Assembly (NCBI GenBank): GCA_021432605.1
Contig: MU271147.1
Span: 434,001 to 498,000, forward strand
Origin: Coniochaeta sp. PMI_546
Taxonomy: Eukaryota > Ascomycota > Sordariomycetes > Coniochaetales > Coniochaetaceae
Length of the DNA stretch: 64,000 nucleotides
Direction: 5' to 3'
Shown: one piece after another, positions 56,948 through 64,000 of the stretch
Numbering within the stretch: the stretch's first letter is position 1
Layout: each line of letters begins with the position of its first letter
Notes under the pieces: model-generated
Seen by the model: the letters and a program-made list of their open reading frames with translations, nothing else
Databases searched by the model: none
Told to the model about the DNA's origin: nothing
Position numbers and translations under genes: made by a program

Positions 56948-57554
56948 GATCGAGTTACTGAGGTCGCGAGGTCCTCTTGGTATCTCGGCAGGGTGCGTCG
57001 TGGGAAGGTGCTTGCTCACACTACAACAAGTTTCCGTAAACCAGCGGCTTGGAAGATGTTTATATAAGTGTCAGAACCAATTGTCGGCTCGACCACTACG
57101 AGGAAGGTTTAATACATACTCGAAGGAAAAAGCCCTGGTGTGGCCGCTATGTGCGGTTGCAGGTGGTCAAAGTTGTCCCATCAGGGGGGGTGGGTTCGAA
57201 CTATTAGGTTCCAGATGACGGTAAACAAGGTTGTAGCAAGGTTGACAGCAGATTCGGACAACTCTGGTGATTGCTGGAAATGTGCTCACCCGAAATCCTC
57301 GTCAAAGTGACGGTGGGTGTTCGTTCGTCAACACAGGTCGTTGCTGCTTACAACGAGGTGCCACTGCCCCGTGCCATCCTCGTCATGTAGGCAAGAACCA
57401 TGCTCATTCACAACCTGCCCAGTATTCCCAGTATACCCAGTATTTGCCACGCCTAACACCTTATTTCCATGGCTTCATCCCAACGCCGAAAAGCAGACCC
57501 AGAGACCTAACACATGCCACCGCACCATTCCCAATGCCGCCAGAGTACTAGCAC
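56948..57554. other. Spacer between the 217-aa gene and the Sos7-like gene
   Basis: It holds the promoter of the 217-aa minus-strand gene and the 3' UTR of the Sos7-like gene. A CAGTATTCCCAGTATACC short repeat lies near 57417-57440. Nothing else. Confidence 0.45.
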
Positions 57555-58409
57555 TCAGAGCTCCAACATCTTCTTCAGCACCGCTTCCTCCGCCCTCCAC
57601 CACCTCCCCCTCTGCTCAAGATCATCTTCCGCTCCGCCCAGCCTAGCCTCCTTCCTCTTCCTTGCCTCTCTTGCAGCGGACGTGCTATTCACCCTCCTAG
57701 CCTCAAGCGTCGCCAGTTCAGCAGCCAATCTCTCCGCTTCCTTCCTCTTTCTCGGCACCGTAGCACTCAGACTCTCAATCTGCCTGTCCAACTCTGCAAT
57801 CTTCCTCTTCTTCTGCTCAACCAAATCCAGCGTCCGCTCGAGCGGCAGATTCATCTCCCTCCCGGCCCCGGCATCCCCATGCCCCGCCGCACGCAGGGCA
57901 GCGATGCTCTCCTCCAATCGCTCGATCCTCTCGGGCAGTTCCCTCAACCGTGCAGTCTCGGTGCTGATCCCTTCCCACCGCCTGGCCAAGTTCCGGCCCA
58001 GCTCCTCGAGCTCCTCGACAGTGGCTGCTACGTCGACCTTGGACGCCTTCAGCTGCGCTTTGGCGGTGGCGTTGCTCTGCTCCAAGGCGAGGTTCTGGGC
58101 GGGCGTGACGATCTGCGGCGGATCGCCCACGATGGCGCGTATGAACTTCTCCTTGGTGACCTGCTCGACGTAGCTGAAGCGGAGCTTGGAGAAGAGCTCG
58201 CGGTAGTGCGCCAGGTCGGCTTCCAGAGACGCTGGGGTGGGTGCTTCCAGGGAGCTGTTGGAGACGTCAGAGGTGCGGACCGTGGTCGATGTGGGATCGA
58301 GGTGCGCCAGGGCGGAGGAGATGGGCTCGCTGAGCTTGAGGATGGAGATGTCGCGAGACTGTAGGGACTCTATCGTCGCGAGGACGCGGGTCGCGTCTTG
58401 CAGAGACAT
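57555..58409 (-). CDS. Kinetochore protein Sos7-like
   Basis: An intronless ORF of 284 aa with an ATG at 58409. It resembles fungal Sos7 (Kre28-type) proteins, which pair with Spc7/KNL1 in the outer kinetochore. The characteristic motif near residues 68-96 reads HYRELFSKLRFSYVEQVTKE followed by KFIRAIVGDPP. The C-terminal two thirds form a long coiled coil (TARLRELPERIERLEESIAA, LDLVEQKKRKIAELDRQIES). There is no enzymatic motif. The assignment rests on that one motif and the overall layout. Confidence 0.78.
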   Translation of the reverse strand: MSLQDATRVLATIESLQSRDISILKLSEPISSALAHLDPTSTTVRTSDVSNSSLEAPTPASLEADLAHYRELFSKLRFSYVEQVTKEKFIRAIVGDPPQIVTPAQNLALEQSNATAKAQLKASKVDVAATVEELEELGRNLARRWEGISTETARLRELPERIERLEESIAALRAAGHGDAGAGREMNLPLERTLDLVEQKKRKIAELDRQIESLSATVPRKRKEAERLAAELATLEARRVNSTSAAREARKRKEARLGGAEDDLEQRGRWWRAEEAVLKKMLEL

Positions 58410-58685
58410 GTTGGTGAGGTGGTTAGGCGCCTAGTCGTCGATGATGATGGAGGAGGTGAGAATATGAGCAGTTCTTGCTCTTGGACGTTTTTTGTGCTTA
58501 TGGCCCCCGAAATTGGCTAGAACTGATGCAGGTCGGACACACGTCGTGACTCGTTGCTACTGTAGTTGTTGACGTTGACGCCAATGTTTACTAAAGTCCG
58601 ATAGTGGCAACGCGTGTTCCAAGGATCTGCAATCAGCCGCAATACAACACGTGCGTCCTGAAACCTCAGCTTCTCCGCCTTACTT
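58410..58685. other. Upstream region of the Sos7-like gene
   Basis: Contains the Sos7-like promoter. No other feature is visible before the minisatellite. Confidence 0.45.
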
Positions 58686-58885
58686 CAGCCCTGGCTCACC
58701 GGCTTGAAAAAAATCAGCCCTGGCTCACCGGGTTCAGATCAGCCCTGGCTGACCGGGTTCAGATTAGCCAACCAGCCCCTAGCCCACCGGCTCAAAACCA
58801 GCCCTGGCTCACCGGCTCAAGATCAGCCCTGGCTCACCGGCTTGAGAATCAATGCAGCCCTGGCTGACCGGTTTCAAATTGCCTG
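58686..58885 (+). repeat. Seven-copy ~28-bp minisatellite
   Basis: Units start near 58686, 58715, 58740, 58773, 58799, 58824 and 58855. The core is CAGCCCTGGCTCACCGGCTT followed by a short A/T-rich spacer (GAAAAAAAT, CAGAT, CAAGAT). TGACCGG alternates with TCACCGG. The fourth unit is the most diverged (CAGCCCCTAGCCCACCGG). Confidence 0.9.
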
Positions 58886-59704
58886 TTTGTGTAACACTGA
58901 TCCTAGTGTAGAGAATCAGTCGTGGATTGGGTAAAGTGCAGACCATCACACGCGAGATGTGTGTGAAGATGCTTTGGAGCCATGTTTGAATTTTCAATTC
59001 ATTGATGGCAGGTGTATGATATCATATGCTGCATGTCCATCGTAAGTCGCATCCAGGCGGAACACGATCCTACACGTGTAGTCTTCCTTCCTCTATCATT
59101 ACATAGTATACCTTATCCAGCTAGCACACGTCGAACATGCAGCATGTTGGATCTCACGGACAGAGTTGGGATGATGACACCCTGCAAACCGGTCCTGCTC
59201 TGTTAGCGTTTCTCAGTTTATGTCATTACCTGCCGCTCCTGCAACACCACGACCTGTCAGGTCTCGCTTCTCTTGACATGAGACCCTTGTGTGACCAGAG
59301 TGCATGGAGTCTGGAGTATCTCGTCCAGCTGAAAGGCGGAAGAATATTCAGCTGCATGTCTGTGTAACGCGACATCGGTACGTACTCCGCGGTACGTACT
59401 CGATAGCGGGGTAGTGCCCCGCCCACCCCACCATATTCATGTGTTCTTCCAATCAAACAACGTGTACACGTCACAGCCTCAACTCACCGGTCAAAACCTT
59501 ATCTTATCGCTGCAGGATTCCAGGTACTCTGGTACTCTTGTACTCTTGTACTCTTCCGCTTCGACATGAGGGCTGGTGATATATGAAAGCCCAACAACTG
59601 CTGCCAACACATCTGGTAACCTTTGGCTGTTTATTGATGCATATTCCCCGCTGCGCTGCTACCTAACATCCGATATCACCTGGGCTCTGCGCTCTGCCTA
59701 CGAG
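58886..59704. other. Upstream region of the SR-like protein gene
   Basis: No gene is supported. A directly repeated palindrome-like GGTACGTACT occurs at 59377-59386 and 59391-59400, and a short TACTCT(TG) repeat lies near 59525-59555. The region includes the promoter of the gene at 59705. Confidence 0.45.
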
Positions 59705-61001
59705 ATGGACACCATCCTCACCGACGACCATGTCGCCGAACTGCTGGCCAAGGAGGCGAACGACTGCTCCCTCCGATACTCCACGATGGGGCTCGATGCC
59801 TACAGCAGCTCCAGGTAAGCAGGCTCTCCCTGCTCGTCACATCCATCCAGAGGCCTCAAATCTAATGCACATGTGCCCCCTGGTCAGGCCGACATCGAAA
59901 GCGAAACCAAATACCCGATTCCTCCGCAACATAATCAAGGAGACCAAGAGCCACAACGAGGCGCTACTGGCGAAAGAAGCCGCCGAGTCACAAGCGCGAC
60001 TGGACAGTTTGGCGGAAGCCAAGGCGAAAGAGGAGAGGAAACGCAGGCCTGCCGCGCAAGACCTGCGACGACGACAGCTCGGGACCATAACCGCCACCTT
60101 GCAGGGCAAGAAGAGGAAGCTTGCCGAAGGCGACGACGAAGGGCATGCGTCCCGAAAACGAGATTTGGGGAAGTCCAGTTCCGAAGGACAGGACCGCAAG
60201 ACCCTCAAGGCAGATCGCAGCGTGACAGACGAGCCGCAAAGGGACAGACATAGGGGACGGGACAGAGATCGGGAAACTGAGAGGCGCCACCGAAAAGTGG
60301 ACAGATCCTTGTCGCCAGATGACGGCAACGTCTACAGGAAAGGAAGCAGGCCGAACAGATCAAGATCGCCTGGATACAAGGAGAGGAAACATCGGCACAG
60401 TCACCGTCACAGCCACCGGTACCGAGACCGGTCACCCTCCGACGATGACGAAGCTGGCACGGACAGACAATCGCCACCACGCTCAGCACGCCCGTCACAC
60501 CGGCACAGGAATCGCGAACAAGACGATGACAGCCATAGATTCTCGTCTCGAAAACAACACCGACACAAGCAGCGAGAAGAAGAAGAAGAAGCAGACCGCA
60601 CAAGCAAACCAGACATAGACTCAGACCCGCTCGAAGACATAATCGGGCCACTCCCCCCCTCCTCCACTTCCTCCCACCAAATCCGACCAAGAGGCCGCGG
60701 CGCCGCCTCCGGCCCCTCAGCGATGGACAGCCGCTTCTCCGCCGCCTACGATCCGAAATCCGACATCCAGCCCGACTCGGACCTGGAAGGCGACGACTGG
60801 GCCGATTCGCTGGAGGCTTTGAGGGACAGGGAGAAGTGGAGGCAGCAGGGGGCCGAGCGGCTGCGCGCTGCTGGGTTTACGGAGGAGCAGATCAAGGGGT
60901 GGGAGAAGAATAATGGGAGAGAAAAGAGCGTCGAGGATGTGCGGTGGGCTAAGAAGGGGGAGGGGCGGGAGTGGGATCGCGGGAAGGTGGCTGGGGGATA
61001 G
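59705..61001 (+). CDS. SR-like nuclear protein, probable pre-mRNA-splicing-associated factor
   Basis: Model join(59705..59814,59888..61001), 407 aa. The first exon gives MDTILTDDHVAELLAKEAND; after the 73-nt intron follow a conserved helix (FLRNIIKETKSHNEALLAKE) and an Arg/Lys/Asp/His-rich region of ~200 residues (DRHRGRDRDRETERRHRK), typical of nuclear-speckle splicing proteins. Residues ~307-313 carry DIIGPLPP, similar to GPALPP-type motifs. The C-terminal ~75 residues are conserved-looking (DWADSLEALRDREKWRQQGA, ERLRAAGFTEEQIKGWEK, GREWDRGKV) and resemble fungal proteins annotated as splicing factor 38B. It is followed by decayed copies of its own end. Confidence 0.82.
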
Positions 61002-61021
61002 GGCGGGGTGGAGATAGAGGG

Positions 61022-61700
61022 AGGTGAGCGGCTGCGCGTTGCTGGGTTTACAACTGGGGCAGCAGATTCAAGGGTGGGAGAGGAGCGCCGGGAATGGACG
61101 GGTGGGCTAAAGAGGGGGAGGGACGGGCGTGGCATAGGGGGACCGGGCGGGGTAGGCACAGTAAGGACGGGAGCGACTCCGCGTTGCTGGGTTGACGGGG
61201 GAGCAGATTTAGTGGTGGGAGAAGCAGGGCGGGAGAGAAAAGAGCGTCGAGGATGTGCGGTGGGCTAAGGGGGAGGAAGGGGAGGGGAGTGGGGGGGTGG
61301 AGGGGAAGGAAGGGGGGACGGGAGTAGGATGGCGGGAAGAGGTTGAGGTGACCGGGAAAAGCGGGAACGGCTGGAGGGGAGCGGCTACTCGCTGCTGGGC
61401 TTGCGGGGAAACGGATTTAGAGCTGGGAAAAGAAGGGCGGGAGCGAAAAAGGGCATCGGGGATATGTGGTGGACTTAGGAGGGAGAGGGACGGGAGGATG
61501 GCGGGAAGTAGTTGGGTTAACCGGGAGAAGTGGGGACGGCCGGGGATGAACGGCTACGCGCTGCTGGGTCTGCGGGGAAGCAGGTTTAGGAGTGGGAGAC
61601 GAAGGGCGAGAGAGAAGAGGGCATCGGGGATATGCGGTGGGTAAGCTGAGGGACGGCGGTCGAGTAGCGGGAAGTGGCTGGGGTGACCGGGAGAACACCA
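61022..61700 (+). repeat. Decayed tandem copies of the 3' coding end of the 59705 gene
   Basis: After the intact end of the gene (about 60853-61001), similar segments begin near 61022, 61168, 61378 and 61548. Each shows GAGCGGCT..CGCTGCTGGG-like starts, then AGCAGATT..GGGAGAA, GGGCGGGAG, and ATGTGCGGTGGG-like parts. The unit at 61168 keeps a ~37-base exact match (GAGAAAAGAGCGTCGAGGAT and the following GTGCGGTGGGCTAAG) with the coding sequence at ~60917-60953. Stops and frame changes occur in every copy, so they are not translated in the gene's frame. Confidence 0.8.
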
Positions 61701-62060
61701 GGGGACCCGGCTGAACATCAAAGGACTCGCTTGGGTTGGGAATCAAGTGGGGAGGAGTCCGGGGTGCTGGTGCTGGTGCTGGGATCCAAGTCCCGGATAC
61801 CGCATAGCCCGGCCGAGACCAGGGCTTCAGCAAGAGTCATGGCATTCCCGACCCGGCATTGCACGCTTGACTTCCGCACGCTGTTGCGTTTGGCCGGGCC
61901 TGTGAGGCAGATATCCCTGCTGTGCGCTGGTCAAAGTATGAAGACGAAATAACGAACAGGATGGACTGGGGTCTTGAGGAGGTGTCTGGGATGCTCAACA
62001 GGATACTACGGGGAACTGCGGGATTAGGTTCTGTACAACTCTAGGGTCACCTTACCAGCC
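61701..62060. other. Spacer between the repeat array and the right-edge gene
   Basis: It holds the 3' UTR of the right-edge gene. A short GCTGGTGCTGGTGCTGG run lies near 61765. Nothing else is visible. Confidence 0.4.
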
Positions 62061-64000
62061 TCAGATCAGTCCAACCACACCCTTGGGCCAGATGGGCGGT
62101 TTCTCCTCCGAGCTATCGCTCTCGCTGTCGCTCTCGCTGTCCTCATCGTCATCACCGGTCGGGTCCTCCTTGACTTCCTCTCCCTCCTTCCCATCTCCAT
62201 AATCAGAACTCTGCTCTTGCGCTGAGTCGTGGTTCCCCTCAGCCAGCGTCTCCTGCTTCTCGATCATGTCGTCCAGCTCTCTCTTGGCCTCCTCTCTCGA
62301 CATCTCGCTGACGTAGGGCTCGGCCCAGTGATGTTCGGCCAGCGCAGAAGCTACTGCCATCGTCCGTGCGAAGTCCGGCGTTGGCTGTGGCTCTTCTCCT
62401 TCAAGAGACACTTTCTCGATGTGTGTCAGCCCGCCATATCCGGCGGGCCAGGGGTAGGGTCTATAGACAAGCGCAGACAAATTAGCTGACAGCGTCACTT
62501 GCGGTCAGAGAGGGAAGTCGATCTGGAACGGCCCATACTTCTTGATGTATCCCATGAGAGCTTGGTTCTCCCACTTGGTCAGCGATACCATCCGGCCCAG
62601 CTCACCAAAGCTGATCTTCACGATCGGGCAGCTATGAGGACGAAATGTGTTAGGCATATGAGACTTTACTGGTAGAGATGCCTGACGGGGAGTGGTGTAC
62701 TCACCGAGGGCCGTCAAGAATATCCAGTGGCCGCATGTGCACCAGCGGTATCTTCCAGCGGTCCTCGATCTCGAGGAAGTCCGAGGGATAGTACCGCAGA
62801 TCGCCTCCATTGACCGCACCCTCGCCCCAGAAACGCACCCAGTTGAACACCTTGCAGATACGGTCATCAGCCGGATCTCTGGCGAGAACGAGCAGCTCAG
62901 CCCACTCGCACTCCGTGCTGTCTACCTTGACTGCTACCACCAAGTTGACACTCGCGATATCCTGCAGATATCGCTTGCTTCTCCTGTAGAGCTCAGCGCG
63001 TGACTCGCCGATGCCGACCTCGTGGATCACGGCAGGACTATCAATGTCTGTCCACGTGCTGTACACCCCGTCAGGAATCCTGCCCCAGGACTTGCGCTTG
63101 TCGTGCACCAGGACACGCTCAACACATTCGATGAGGTGTATGTATTGTATGGTTGACCTGGGCGAGTGCTTCCTGGCCACGTCGAGCTGGGCGTTGACCT
63201 TGTGCATGAGTGACTTGGCGATGTACGTGTGTTCCCGCGAGTACGCTGAGAGGTAGAGTTTGAACCCTGTGCGGCCGCTGGCGACAAACTCGATGCGATA
63301 CTGTCCGTCGGTCACCTTCTCCTGTAGCGTCTGGAACATCTCTGCAAACACCACGTTGGAGAGGCAGAGGAGAACCGTGACGTAGTCGATGGGCCGCTGG
63401 AAGTGCTTGAGAGTGACCTCTTGAAGCTGGAGGTCCTCAAACATCTTTGCGACATCGTCCAGCATCTCCCAATAGTCCGGTGATTTCCTAGGGAAGTACC
63501 ACGTAAGCAATGGATCACAGGGGTCATAGTCAGACGTCTCTGCCGCGACGCCGCCGCGACGGGAGCGCGGAAAGCGGAGGGGTTTGTCTTCTGGTATGGG
63601 CTCTAGGTCGAGCGATGCGCCTCGAGGATGGTAGTCGTTGTCTTCTTGTTTTGCCTCAAAGTGTGCGACCTTCGACTCATTCTTCCCTGGCTGGCGAGAC
63701 TGGCCATTAGGAGTGAGAGCTGGGGGTAGACGTTGAATTTCAGCAGGATTACTTTCGCGCTTGGCCTTGACTTTCCGCCTCTTGCGATTAGATCTCCGGG
63801 TCGGTTCGGTAGCATCGCGCCCTGTGGCTGATCTTGAAGTGGTACTGCCATCCCCGTCTGAACCGCGAGCTAGTGTCTTGCCCGTGCGTTTGCCCTTCGA
63901 CTCAAGCCTGCCGTTGTCGGAGCTGCCATCTTCATCGGTTCCAGCACCTGATGTACTGCCGCCAGCGACAATACGTCTGTTTTTATTGCGTGCCGGCTTC
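62061..64000 (-). CDS. Uncharacterised nuclear-type protein, 5' end cut by the window; two possible 3' ends
   Basis: The frame is open from the right edge (64000) to 62705 without a start, so the gene begins outside the window. The visible N-terminal part is basic and low-complexity (KRTGKTLARGSDGDGS, RRSNRKRRKVKAKRES) and looks nuclear. A globular part follows: WYFPRKSPDYWEMLDDVAKM, FQRPIDYVTVLLCLSNVVFA, YRIEFVASGRTGFKLYLSAY, WAELLVLARDPADDRICKVF, NWVRFWGEGAVNGGDLRYYP. From the donor at 62705 two endings are possible: exon 62505-62631 (ending KYGPFQIDFPL), or exon 62061-62460 (an acidic tail with SESDSESDSSEEKPPIWPK). Both fit phase 2. I do not recognise the family. Confidence 0.7.

Noticed and set aside
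57180-57210. T-loop-like GGGTTCGAAC sequence suggestive of a tRNA
   Set aside because: No matching acceptor stem, D-arm or anticodon arm could be folded upstream.
1-64000. CRISPR arrays, prokaryotic operons, insertion sequences and tRNA/rRNA genes
   Set aside because: The direct repeats seen are tandem minisatellites without regular unique spacers; gene structure is eukaryotic. I saw no transposase-like frame, terminal inverted repeats or convincing tRNA or 5S rRNA, though a covariance-model search would be needed to exclude small RNA genes.

Overview
This window looks like nuclear DNA of a filamentous ascomycete (Pezizomycotina, most likely Sordariomycetes). Genes have several short GT-AG introns (about 48-150 nt, often with a CTAAC/CTGAC-like branch site). 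Coding DNA is GC-rich, there are no operons or Shine-Dalgarno sites, and the gene content is fungal. I rebuilt gene models by hand from donor and acceptor sites, checking codon phase across every junction. Coordinates given as joins are those models.

The centre (about 11-31 kb) is the mating-type (MAT) locus in the classic order SLA2 - MAT - APN2 - COX13 - APC5. SLA2 (11087-14656, +) and APN2 (22614-25399, -) point into the idiomorph. Between them lie MAT1-2-1 (19906-21157, +; an HMG-box protein with the family's split-serine intron), a divergent 378-aa gene that may be MAT1-1-2 (18082-19376, -), and a 187-aa two-exon gene with no alpha-box (17192-17813, -) that may be a truncated MAT1-1-1 relic or a new MAT-linked gene. 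No full alpha-box gene is present. The idiomorph appears more AT-rich than its flanks.

Left arm (1-11 kb): a secreted Thr/Ser-rich protein with a C-terminal beta-sandwich-like domain (3274-4983), a coiled-coil protein (6197-6859), and a 3-4 kb pyrimidine-rich stretch with a degenerate satellite (7327-8420).

Right of MAT (27-42 kb): a small secreted cysteine-rich protein, APC5, a PA-TM-RING ubiquitin ligase, a small lysine-rich protein, and an AA9 lytic polysaccharide monooxygenase.

Far right (42-64 kb): an unrecognised protein with a possible frameshift, ribosomal protein eL37, Elongator subunit ELP6, an MFS transporter, a mitochondrial thioredoxin-like protein, an L-rhamnose mutarotase, an unrecognised protein, a Sos7-like kinetochore protein, and an SR-like nuclear protein. 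The last is followed by decayed tandem copies of its own 3' coding segment. A gene with two possible 3' ends runs off the right edge.

Most of the window is housekeeping genes around a sex-determining locus. The parts that may be new are the MAT gene content, the decayed 3' copies at 61 kb, and several repeat arrays.
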